Shown here: one piece after another, positions 4,853 to 10,954 of the stretch
How the letters are laid out: each line of letters opens with the position of its first letter
Numbering within the stretch: the stretch's first letter is position 1
Source of the DNA: Oscillospiraceae bacterium
GTDB lineage: Bacteria; Bacillota_A; Clostridia; Oscillospirales; Oscillospiraceae
NCBI GenBank assembly: GCA_017549325.1
Contig: JAFYVA010000029.1
Location: forward strand, 1 to 10,956
Reading direction: 5' to 3'
Length of the DNA: 10,956 nucleotides
Notes under the pieces: model-generated
Databases searched by the model: none
What the model was told of the DNA's origin: nothing
The model's input: the letters and a program-made list of their open reading frames with translations, nothing else
Program-made: the position numbers and the translations under genes

Positions 4853-6313
4853 ATGATTGAACGCTTTAAAAGACGGAACAGCAGCCTGTACTGGAACCAG
4901 TTTGCTCTGACGGCGGGCATGGTGCTGCTGACGATGCTGCTTCTGGGTGTCAGCTTCTTTGCCCTCAGTTACGGTACCACCGCCGCGGAAAAGCGGGAGG
5001 AGATGCGTACCCGTGCCGAGCTCATCGCGCAGATGGCAGCCACATACCTCACCGCAGAGGAGGACCAGCGGGTGAATCAGCAGGCGGCATTCGGCAAGCT
5101 GGCCGAAGTGGCCTCCCGTATGTCCGATGTGGATTTCCTTATCTGCACGGTACAGGGCGGCGTGGTGCTGACCACCGATGAGTCGCTCGGCGGCCGCAGT
5201 GTGACGCTGCCGCAGGAAATTGTGGAAGAAGTGCTTTCCAACGAGGCATTTTTTGACGGACGCAGTGATATCAGCGGCGCCTACGACGCCAAGAAACTGG
5301 CCGTCGGCGTGCCGATGTACGATGCCGGCAATGAACTGCTGGGTATCGTGGTGGCCCTGATGGACGAGGCGGAGATGATGACTATCTGGCGCGCCTTTAT
5401 GGGCCTGTTCTTCGTTGTTTTTGCCACCATTCTGCTGATCTCCTTCGCTGCCAGCTCCCTGACCTCCATGCGCCAGATCAAGCCCATTACCCAGATGGTG
5501 CAGGCCACCCGCGCCTATGCCGACGGCAACTTCGATGTGCGTATTCCGGAGCTGCACCGCAGTGATGAAGTGGGCGAATTGGCCCAGTCCTTTAACGCAA
5601 TGGCCGACTCTCTTGAGGAGACGGAGCGCCAGCGCCGCGACTTTATCGCCAATGTCTCCCACGAGCTGAAGACTCCCATGACCACCATTGCCGGCTACAC
5701 TGACGGCATTCTGGACGGCACCATCCCGCCGGAGCGGCAGGAGCACTACCTGCGGATTATTTCCGACGAGTCCCGCCGTTTGAGCAAATTGGTGCGCCGT
5801 ATGCTGGATGTGTCGCAGCTGCAGGCCAAGGAACTGAAAAAAGAGAAGTTTGACATCTGCGAGAGTATGCGCCTCGCGCTGCTGAGTATGGAGCAGAAGA
5901 TCATCGACCGCGGTCTGGATGTGGAAGCGGAGATCCCCGAGGATTCCGTGGCGGTCATCGGTGAGCGCGAGCTCATTACGCAGGTCATCTACAACCTGCT
6001 GGAGAACGCCGCCAAGTTCGCCACACCTGCCACAGCGCTCTATCTGGGCTTGCAGGTCATGGATGAGCAGGTGGTGGTCTCGGTGCGGAACTACGGTGCC
6101 ACCATCCCCGCCGAGGAGATCCCGCTCCTGTTTGAGCGGTTCCATAAATCCGACAAATCCCGCAGCGAGGACAAGGACGGCTATGGCCTGGGCCTGCACA
6201 TTGTCAAGACCATTCTCAATATGCACAAGGAAAAAATCACCGTCACCAGTGCCGACGGTGTGACCACATTTGCCTTTACCCTGCGGCGTAACGAGCTGCC
6301 GCACAGTATCTGA
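4853..6313 (+). CDS. Membrane sensor histidine kinase
   Basis: This is the sensor partner of the preceding regulator. The 486-residue protein has a short cytosolic N-terminus, a first membrane helix (about residues 17-38) and an extracytoplasmic domain of about 140 residues (40-180). That domain's LICTVQGGVVLTTDES and VGVPMYDAGNELLGIVVAL strands suggest a Cache/PAS-like fold. A second helix (about 182-202), HAMP linker (about 203-258), dimerisation domain with phospho-acceptor His270 in SHELKTPMTT, and ATPase domain follow. The N-box Asn385 (NLLENAAKF) and GYGLGL (443-448) are intact. The G1 box is unusual: NYGAT where DxGxG is expected. The ATG lies two bases after the regulator stop with only a weak ribosome binding site, so translation is probably coupled. 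The signal sensed is not evident; envelope or secretion stress is inferred from the htrA neighbour. Confidence 0.93.
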   Translation: MIERFKRRNSSLYWNQFALTAGMVLLTMLLLGVSFFALSYGTTAAEKREEMRTRAELIAQMAATYLTAEEDQRVNQQAAFGKLAEVASRMSDVDFLICTVQGGVVLTTDESLGGRSVTLPQEIVEEVLSNEAFFDGRSDISGAYDAKKLAVGVPMYDAGNELLGIVVALMDEAEMMTIWRAFMGLFFVVFATILLISFAASSLTSMRQIKPITQMVQATRAYADGNFDVRIPELHRSDEVGELAQSFNAMADSLEETERQRRDFIANVSHELKTPMTTIAGYTDGILDGTIPPERQEHYLRIISDESRRLSKLVRRMLDVSQLQAKELKKEKFDICESMRLALLSMEQKIIDRGLDVEAEIPEDSVAVIGERELITQVIYNLLENAAKFATPATALYLGLQVMDEQVVVSVRNYGATIPAEEIPLLFERFHKSDKSRSEDKDGYGLGLHIVKTILNMHKEKITVTSADGVTTFAFTLRRNELPHSI

Positions 6314-6327
6314 GAGGAATCCCTGTT

Positions 6328-7602
6328 ATGGATGAACTGAGAGAGAATTTACACTGCGAAGATCCCCGCGAAGTGGTGGGGTGGTATGTGCCCCGACAGG
6401 GCCGCGAGGTAGTGGAGTGCTATGTCCAACCCGATGTGCTGCCTGCGTATGTCCGACCCCGGGAAACGGTAAAAAAACGATCCCGCCGCGGATTGTGGAT
6501 CTTCCTGTCTGCCATGGCGCTGGTCGTGATTTTACTGGTGCTGGCCATTGTCCTGCGTGACAGGACGGAAGAGGTCATCCCGGGAGATGGAGGTGGAGCC
6601 AGCAGTATCGTGGATATCTCCGGTGAAAGCGACACCCAAATCCCCCGCGATACCGACTACAGCGATACGCGTCTGTCGGTGCAGCGGGAACACGGCGAGG
6701 AGCTGACCATTCAGGAGATCTATGCCAAATGCAATCCCTCCACCGTGCTGGTAGTGGCGGAGTTCGGCGCGAGAGCGGCGGCGGGTACCGGCATCATTAT
6801 GAGTGCCGACGGCTATATCATCACCAATGCCCATGTGATCGCCGGAGCTGACAACTGCTGGATCGCGCTGGATACCGGCAAGACCTACGATGCCCGTCTG
6901 GTGGGCTACGACAGCGACGAGGACATCGCCGTGCTGCGGGCAGTGGATGCACAGGATCTGCCCGTGGCGGAGTTCGGCGACAGTGAGATGGTCATGGTGG
7001 GCGATGATGTTTACGCCATCGGCAACCCTCTGGGCATCGAGCTGCGCGGTACACTGACCGATGGCATCATCTCTGCCATTAATCGCGATGTTGATATGGA
7101 TGGCATTACCCTGACGGTGCTGCAGACCACCGCTGAAATGAATAACGGCAATTCCGGCGGCCCCCTTATCAACCGCTACGGACAGGTTATTGGCATCAAC
7201 ACCCTGAAGATGTCCGACTTGGACAAGGTCCACAATACCATTGTGGAGGGACTGGGCTTTGCCCTGCCGATCTCCGATGTGTGCTTTGCGATCAATGACA
7301 TCATTGCCACCGGCGAGTTCCACGGGACTCCCGTGCTGGGCATCACCGTTATCACCGTTGAAACATCTGACGGCACACCTGCCGTGATGGTTTATGAGGT
7401 GGCAGAGGGATTCGATGCCGCGGAGAAGGGGTTGCAGCCTAACGATGTGATCCTGAAGGCCAACGGTCAGGAGCTCTACACCACGGCCGACCTGCTGGCG
7501 GTGCGGCGCGAGTGCCGCGCGGGCGACACCATGGCGTTGGTGGTATACCGTGATGGCGAGATCCTCGACTTCGAAATTACACTGATGCCTGATACGGAAT
7601 GA
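6328..7602 (+). CDS. HtrA/DegP-like membrane-anchored serine protease with PDZ domain
   Basis: HtrA proteases degrade or refold damaged proteins outside the membrane. The 424-residue protein has a cytosolic N-terminal region (1-55), one membrane helix (about 56-76) and a low-complexity acidic linker (about 78-125). The trypsin-like domain carries His169 (TNAHV), Asp199 (DEDIAVLR) and Ser276 (GNSGGPL), so the catalytic triad is complete. A C-terminal PDZ domain spans about residues 330-420 (AAEKGLQPNDVILKANGQEL). GAGAGGAA stands upstream of ATG 6328, 14 bases after the kinase stop, so it is the third gene of one operon ending at a strong terminator. The N-terminal cytosolic part contains imperfect repeats, REVVGWYVPRQG then REVVECYVQPDV, which I do not recognise. 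The linkage to a two-component system resembles Bacillus CssRS and HtrA. Confidence 0.93.
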   Translation: MDELRENLHCEDPREVVGWYVPRQGREVVECYVQPDVLPAYVRPRETVKKRSRRGLWIFLSAMALVVILLVLAIVLRDRTEEVIPGDGGGASSIVDISGESDTQIPRDTDYSDTRLSVQREHGEELTIQEIYAKCNPSTVLVVAEFGARAAAGTGIIMSADGYIITNAHVIAGADNCWIALDTGKTYDARLVGYDSDEDIAVLRAVDAQDLPVAEFGDSEMVMVGDDVYAIGNPLGIELRGTLTDGIISAINRDVDMDGITLTVLQTTAEMNNGNSGGPLINRYGQVIGINTLKMSDLDKVHNTIVEGLGFALPISDVCFAINDIIATGEFHGTPVLGITVITVETSDGTPAVMVYEVAEGFDAAEKGLQPNDVILKANGQELYTTADLLAVRRECRAGDTMALVVYRDGEILDFEITLMPDTE

Positions 7603-7603
7603 C

Positions 7604-7641
7604 AAATCGGCGCAGTTCTTACGAACTGCGCCGATTTTCTT
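7604..7641 (+). terminator. Rho-independent terminator shared by convergent genes
   Basis: A perfect 15-bp stem (7604-7618 with 7623-7637, loop TTAC) starts one base after the htrA stop and runs into a T-rich tail (TTTTCTTT, about 7635-7642). On the minus strand the same hairpin contains the last codons and the stop of the second TSUP gene, with the stop codon in the loop, and a weaker TTTG tail. It can therefore end transcription from both sides. Confidence 0.88.
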
Positions 7642-7993
7642 TATGCAGCAGGGTGATTGCACCCATGATGATCAGATAGATGCCAAAGGGGCGGCGCAGC
7701 AGCGCCGTGTCCAGTACGGTGGAGAGGAAGGCGCCTGCCATGGCGGCGCCAATGCCCCCGAGCGAAGTGGAGCGGATGGTGCCCTTGTCCAGCAGATCGT
7801 GCTTGCAGTGGTACAGAAGGCCCGCCGCAGCGGTGGGGAGGAAGTAGAGGAGATTGATGCTCCGGGCCATGGCCGGCTCCACATCCAGAAACAGCGTCAT
7901 CATCATCAGCAGCAGTGTCCCGCCGCCGATACCCCATGCAGAGAGGATCCCGCTGAAGATTCCTGCGATGAGCGGCAGTATCCAGACACTCAC
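7619..7993 (-). CDS. TSUP (TauE/SafE) transporter, half-size protein 2
   Basis: This is a membrane protein of the TSUP family, which moves sulfite, sulfoacetate and related anions. The 124-residue product carries one copy of the family repeat: the GILSAWGIGGGTLL glycine-rich signature (about residues 14-27), then hydrophobic segments around 25-37, 44-60, 73-92 and 99-114. Full TSUP proteins are about 250 aa and contain two such repeats, so this is half a transporter. The GTG at 7993-7991 overlaps the TGA of the upstream half gene (7992-7990) in a GTGA arrangement, with GAGG eight bases before it. That indicates translational coupling and joint assembly. A longer frame from 8050 runs antisense-free through the upstream gene in another phase and is not preferred. 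The substrate is unknown. The stop lies in a terminator loop. Confidence 0.82.
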   Translation of the reverse strand: MSVWILPLIAGIFSGILSAWGIGGGTLLLMMMTLFLDVEPAMARSINLLYFLPTAAAGLLYHCKHDLLDKGTIRSTSLGGIGAAMAGAFLSTVLDTALLRRPFGIYLIIMGAITLLHKENRRSS

Positions 7994-8340
7994 AGCAGAT
8001 ACCTCACACCGCCGTAAATCATAAAAATGGCGAAGAGTCCCTTGAGCCATTGGGGGCTCACCTTACGGAACAGCTTCCCGCCTGCCAGTCCGCCGATGGC
8101 GCCGCCGATAAGGTAGGGCAGCGCTGCCATCCAATCAAACTCCGTTCGCAGCAGCATCACGGCGGCGGAGACAAGACACAGCGGCAGGATGAGTGCCACG
8201 CAGGTGGCGAACGCCTTCTTCGGCGGCACGCCGCCGCGGAGCAGTGCCGGCAGCAGCACCATACCGCCGCCACCGCCGAAAAGTCCGTTTATGAGTCCTG
8301 CCGCCACGCCTGCGACGGGGAAGAGGATGGGCTTTTTCAT
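7990..8340 (-). CDS. TSUP (TauE/SafE) transporter, half-size protein 1
   Basis: This is the first half of the same probable anion transporter. The 116-residue product starts MKKPILFPVAGVAAGLINGL and shows the TSUP signature FGGGGGMVLLP (about residues 21-31). Hydrophobic segments follow near 43-64 and 72-88 (PYLIGGAIGGLAGGK), with a C-terminal one at about 100-116. ATG 8340-8338 is preceded by AAAGGAGG with a ten-base gap, a strong site; upstream in-frame starts have none. It ends in the GTGA overlap with half 2. There is no sign of a recent frameshift: both halves keep good starts, ribosome binding sites and family motifs, so this looks like a stable two-gene form. A small GC-rich hairpin and a DUF1540 gene lie directly upstream on the same strand. 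Confidence 0.82.
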   Translation of the reverse strand: MKKPILFPVAGVAAGLINGLFGGGGGMVLLPALLRGGVPPKKAFATCVALILPLCLVSAAVMLLRTEFDWMAALPYLIGGAIGGLAGGKLFRKVSPQWLKGLFAIFMIYGGVRYLL

Positions 8341-8376
8341 GGTCGTGAAACCTCCTTTGTATGTACCTCTGCGGGC

Positions 8377-8401
8377 GCGGGTGCGGCCCGGCCGCACCCG
8401 C
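8377..8401 (-). repeat. GC-rich 12-bp hairpin between the DUF1540 and TSUP genes
   Basis: The arms 8377-8388 and 8390-8401 are perfectly complementary around a single C, forming effectively a 10-bp stem with a CCCGG-type loop. It lies ten bases after the DUF1540 stop and 36 bases before the TSUP start on the minus strand. No T-run follows in either direction, so it is not a standard terminator. It may partly attenuate, or stabilise, the DUF1540 message. Confidence 0.6.
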
Positions 8402-8410
8402 ACTTGTGAT

Positions 8411-8602
8411 TCAGCATTTCTTGAAGCTCTGGCAGTCGGTGCACTGATCCATGGAGGGATTGGTCTCATGGGTGCCCACGCGGATAGAACTGAGGCCGCA
8501 GTAGTCCTCGTTCTTGCAGTGGTGCGCGCAGGATGTGACAGAGCAGGAAATGGCGTGGTTGGCGGTGCAGCTGCAGCCGTCGTTGGTACAGGTCTTGTTC
8601 AT
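8411..8602 (-). CDS. DUF1540 cysteine-rich small protein
   Basis: This is a 63-residue soluble protein of unknown function. It contains ten cysteines (5, 10, 12, 20, 25, 29, 35, 54, 57, 63) and several histidines. The DUF1540 pattern is visible from residue 18: ISCSVTSCAHH, then DYCGLSSIRVG and the closing CTDCQSF. The cysteine spacing suggests metal binding, but no metal is established for the family as far as I know. ATG 8602-8600 has AGGAGG eight bases upstream. The gene follows the mgtE terminator and precedes the two TSUP half genes on the same strand, so it may lead a three-gene unit. I could not find a good promoter between the terminator and the ATG. There is no signal peptide, so it probably stays in the cytosol. 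Confidence 0.85.
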   Translation of the reverse strand: MNKTCTNDGCSCTANHAISCSVTSCAHHCKNEDYCGLSSIRVGTHETNPSMDQCTDCQSFKKC

Positions 8603-8620
8603 AGGTTCGTCCTCCTGTGG

Positions 8621-8661
8621 AAAGAATAAAAAAGATCATCGGACAAAAGCGTCCGATGATC
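8621..8661 (-). terminator. Rho-independent terminator of mgtE
   Basis: On the minus strand an 11-bp perfect stem (8661-8651 with 8644-8634, loop GCTTTT) is followed by TTTTTTATTCTTT (8633-8621), a textbook terminator 37 bases after the mgtE stop. A smaller CCCC/GGGG hairpin (about 8668-8680) lies between. The T tract ends about 18 bases before the DUF1540 ATG. Confidence 0.9.
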
Positions 8662-8698
8662 AGTGTACCCCGCAGGGGGATTTTTATGTGTTTGTTTG

Positions 8699-10087
8699 CT
8701 ATAGGCTCAGCAGGGTCGAGGCGAGGGTGAAATAGATAAGCAGACTGGTGGCATCCACGATGGTGGTGATGAAGGGGCTGGCCATCACCGCGGGGTCGAG
8801 GCCGATCTTCTCTGCCAGCAGCGGCAAACTGCAGCCCACAGCCTTGGCAAAGATCACCACGAACATCACCGTCAGACACACCACGGCGCACACCGCCAGC
8901 GTGACCTCGTCGTTGCCCAGCAGCGCCCGGTCGATCAGCAGCATCTTGACAAAATTGGCAGCGCCGAGGCACAAGCCGCACAGGAGCGCCACCCGCAGCT
9001 CTTTCCACAGGACGCTCAACACATCGGGGAACTCCACCTCGTCCAGGCTCAGTGCGCGGATGACGGCGACAGAGGCCTGCGTGCCGGAGTTACCGCCGGT
9101 GCCGGAGAGCATGGGGATATAGGCGTTGAGAACGAGGCAGGCGGCCAGTGCGTTTTCGTAGTGGTTGAGGATAATGCCGGTAAAGGTGGCCGAGAGCATC
9201 AGGATCATCAGCCAGGGCAGGCGCGCTTTCCACGTATCGATGACGCCGGTGCGGAGGTAGGGCTTGTCAGAGGGCAGCATAGCGGCCATCTTTTCGAAGT
9301 CCTCGGTGGTCTCTTCTTCGATAACGTCCATGGCGTCGTCGACGGTGACGATACCCACCAGACGGTTTTCCATATCCACGATGGGCATGGCCAGAAAGTC
9401 GTACTTACTCAGGGCCTGTGCCACATCTTCCTTGTCGTCGCGGGTGGTGGCGAAGATCACATTGGGATCCATCAGATCCTCGATGAGATCTTCCTCATCT
9501 GCCAGCAGCAGATCGCGCACCGACAACACGCCCAGGAGCTTGCGGCGGGAGTCGGTGACGTAGAGCATGTTGATGGTCTCCATGTCGCCGCCGATACGGC
9601 GGATACGCTTAAAGGCGTCCGACACGGTCATAGCCTTCTTCAGCGACAGGAACTCCATGGTCATAATGGAGCCGGCGCTGTCCTCGGGATACTTCAGGAT
9701 ATCATTGATAGACTTACGCATCTCGGGGGTGGCACGGTCGAGAATACGGATGACCACGCTGGCGGGCATCTCCTCAACGATGTCGGCCACGTCGTCCAGA
9801 TACAGCTCTTCCAGCACTTCCGTCAGCTCGGAGTTGGAAAATCCGTTGATCAGCATCTCCTGACTGTCGCTGTCCAGCTCGACGAATACCTCGGCGGCGG
9901 GCTCCTTGGGGAGCAGGCGGTACAAAAGGGGCATGGCCTCTTCGCCCATCTCTTCCAGCAGCAGGGCGATGTCGGCCGGTTCCATGGCCAGGAATGTCTC
10001 GCGCAGTGCGGCGTAGGACTTGCTCTGCATCAGATATTGGATTTCTTCAACCAGTTCTTCCAGCTGATTTTCCAGCTCCAGCATCAT
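8699..10087 (-). CDS. mgtE: MgtE-type magnesium channel/transporter
   Basis: MgtE is a dimeric inner-membrane Mg2+ channel whose cytosolic domains close the pore when internal Mg2+ is high. The 462-residue protein has the superhelical MgtE N domain (about residues 20-130; LLEEMGEEAMPLLYRLLP, YLDDVADIVEEMP). Two CBS domains follow (about 135-255; SAGSIMTMEFLSL, MPIVDMENRLVGIVTVDDA), then a plug helix and five membrane segments from about 280. The pore-region motif GTGGNSGTQAS and the ending LDPAVMASPFITTIVDATSL with Asp445 are conserved. I chose ATG 10087-10085 because AAAGGGGG ends six bases upstream. A second ATG follows directly (10084), and the frame also opens at a TTG (10108) that would precede the ribosome binding site. 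Length is normal (about 450-470). It has its own promoter and terminator. Confidence 0.95.
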   Translation of the reverse strand: MMLELENQLEELVEEIQYLMQSKSYAALRETFLAMEPADIALLLEEMGEEAMPLLYRLLPKEPAAEVFVELDSDSQEMLINGFSNSELTEVLEELYLDDVADIVEEMPASVVIRILDRATPEMRKSINDILKYPEDSAGSIMTMEFLSLKKAMTVSDAFKRIRRIGGDMETINMLYVTDSRRKLLGVLSVRDLLLADEEDLIEDLMDPNVIFATTRDDKEDVAQALSKYDFLAMPIVDMENRLVGIVTVDDAMDVIEEETTEDFEKMAAMLPSDKPYLRTGVIDTWKARLPWLMILMLSATFTGIILNHYENALAACLVLNAYIPMLSGTGGNSGTQASVAVIRALSLDEVEFPDVLSVLWKELRVALLCGLCLGAANFVKMLLIDRALLGNDEVTLAVCAVVCLTVMFVVIFAKAVGCSLPLLAEKIGLDPAVMASPFITTIVDATSLLIYFTLASTLLSL

Positions 10088-10125
10088 TCCCGACCCCCTT
10101 TCGGACAAAGTTTCCTATCCTCAAA

Positions 10126-10154
10126 AGTCTACGCCAAAATCAAAAGCTTGTCAA
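10126..10154 (-). promoter_or_regulatory. Sigma-A promoter of mgtE
   Basis: On the minus strand TTGACA (10154-10149), a 17-base spacer and TAGACT (10131-10126) lie just upstream of mgtE. Transcription would start near 10119, giving a leader of only about 30 nt. This leaves no room for an M-box magnesium riboswitch, which often precedes mgtE in Firmicutes. Confidence 0.7.
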
Positions 10155-10160
10155 GCTTTT
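10142..10160. promoter_or_regulatory. 19-bp palindrome covering the mgtE -35 box, candidate operator
   Basis: AAAAGCTTG and CAAGCTTTT are perfect inverted arms around a single T (10151), and the mgtE -35 hexamer lies in the centre. A protein bound here would block mgtE transcription. It is unlikely to be a terminator because the stem would be AT-rich with a one-base loop. Confidence 0.5.
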
Positions 10161-10179
10161 TGCGCCCCGTCCAAAGAGG

Positions 10180-10196
10180 GCAGAATAAACTTCTGC
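10180..10196. repeat. 6-bp inverted repeat upstream of the radC promoter
   Basis: GCAGAA (10180-10185) and TTCTGC (10191-10196) are separated by TAAAC and end 14 bases before the radC -35. It is a small dyad that may be a regulator site or chance. It is not near any gene end. Confidence 0.3.
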
Positions 10197-10209
10197 GGTA
10201 AAATATGAC

Positions 10210-10238
10210 TTGTACGGGATTGCGGTTTATGGTATACT
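10210..10238 (+). promoter_or_regulatory. Sigma-A promoter of radC with duplicated -10
   Basis: TTGTAC (10210-10215), a 17-base spacer and TATACT (10233-10238) preceded by TGG (extended -10) precede radC. A second TATACT follows directly (10240-10245). The two copies create GTATACTGTATAC (10232-10244), a 13-bp dyad that could be an operator. The leader would be about 40 nt. Confidence 0.6.
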
Positions 10239-10285
10239 GTATACTTACAAAATCAGCAATTTGGCGCAGAGAAGGAAGTGTGGTC

Positions 10286-10954
10286 ATGGGCATTCACGAC
10301 GGACATCGGGCACGGAAAAAGGAACAGTTTCTCCGCACGGGACTGGACAGTTTTGCTGACCATGAGGCACTGGAGTTGCTGCTGTTTTACGCCATTCCCC
10401 GCAGGGATACGAATCCCATCGCCCATGCGCTGCTCAGCAAGTTCGGCTCCCTTGACGGCGTGCTGCACGCCGATGTGGAGCAGCTGCAGCAGGTGGAGGG
10501 TGTGGGTGAGTCGGCAGCGCTGCTCCTGACACTGCTGCCATCCCTTATGAGCCGTTCCATGCGCGCCCCTGTGAAGGAGAAGATCCTCAACAGCGTGGAC
10601 AGAAACGGAAAATTCTTCCTGCAGCTTCTGGACAACGAGCGGCGGGAAGTTCTCTATCAGGCCTGCCTCGATGGAAAAGGAAAGCTGATTACCTGCAAGA
10701 AGCTCTCGGAGGGCGATGCTGACAGCGCCTCGTTCTCCGTGCGTCAGGTGGTGGAAAATGCCCTGTTGGCCGATGCCACCATGGTGGTGCTGGCTCACAA
10801 CCATACCAGCGGCGTGGCACTGCCCTCAGAGATCGACCAGATTGTGACGCGCCGTGTAAAGGCGGCGCTGAAAGCGGTCGATGTTGATTTGATGGACCAC
10901 ATCATCGTCTCCGACGGTGACTTTGTCAGCATGGCCCAGAGCGGTATGCTGTAA
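10286..10954 (+). CDS. radC: RadC-family (UPF0758) JAB-domain protein
   Basis: RadC proteins have an N-terminal helix-hairpin-helix module and a JAB/MPN metal-binding domain. Despite the name, a role in recombinational repair is not established. The 222-residue product starts in a helical UPF0758 region (LRTGLDSFADHEALELLLFY, about residues 14-33), with a hairpin-helix motif VEGVGESAALLL near residues 70-81. The JAMM metal site has His171 and His173 in HNHTSG, and Asp184 in PSEID, with canonical spacing. The usual proline of HNHPSG is replaced by Thr174. ATG 10286 is preceded by GAAGGAAG (10271-10278); an in-frame GTG at 10280 is possible. The gene ends two bases before the window edge and is complete, at the usual length (about 220-230). 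It is divergent from mgtE. Confidence 0.92.
   Translation: MGIHDGHRARKKEQFLRTGLDSFADHEALELLLFYAIPRRDTNPIAHALLSKFGSLDGVLHADVEQLQQVEGVGESAALLLTLLPSLMSRSMRAPVKEKILNSVDRNGKFFLQLLDNERREVLYQACLDGKGKLITCKKLSEGDADSASFSVRQVVENALLADATMVVLAHNHTSGVALPSEIDQIVTRRVKAALKAVDVDLMDHIIVSDGDFVSMAQSGML

Noticed and set aside
4793..6304. 503-codon minus-strand frame opposite the sensor kinase
   Set aside because: Antisense shadow of a GC-rich gene; histidine/glutamine-rich low-complexity translation with no family motif, while the plus strand encodes a complete kinase.
6532..7662. 376-codon minus-strand frame opposite htrA
   Set aside because: It runs through the strong terminator hairpin and mirrors the HtrA coding sequence; translation has no motif.
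7619..8340. TSUP pair as a frameshifted pseudogene
   Set aside because: Each half has its own start, ribosome binding site and full repeat, and the join is a clean GTGA overlap between the two repeats, which argues for a functional two-gene form.
9161..10201. 346-codon plus-strand frame opposite mgtE
   Set aside because: Same antisense effect; mgtE on the minus strand is complete with all motifs.
10088..10285. M-box or other magnesium riboswitch before mgtE
   Set aside because: The predicted transcript starts only about 30 bases before the gene, and I saw no M-box-like structure in the rest of the gap.
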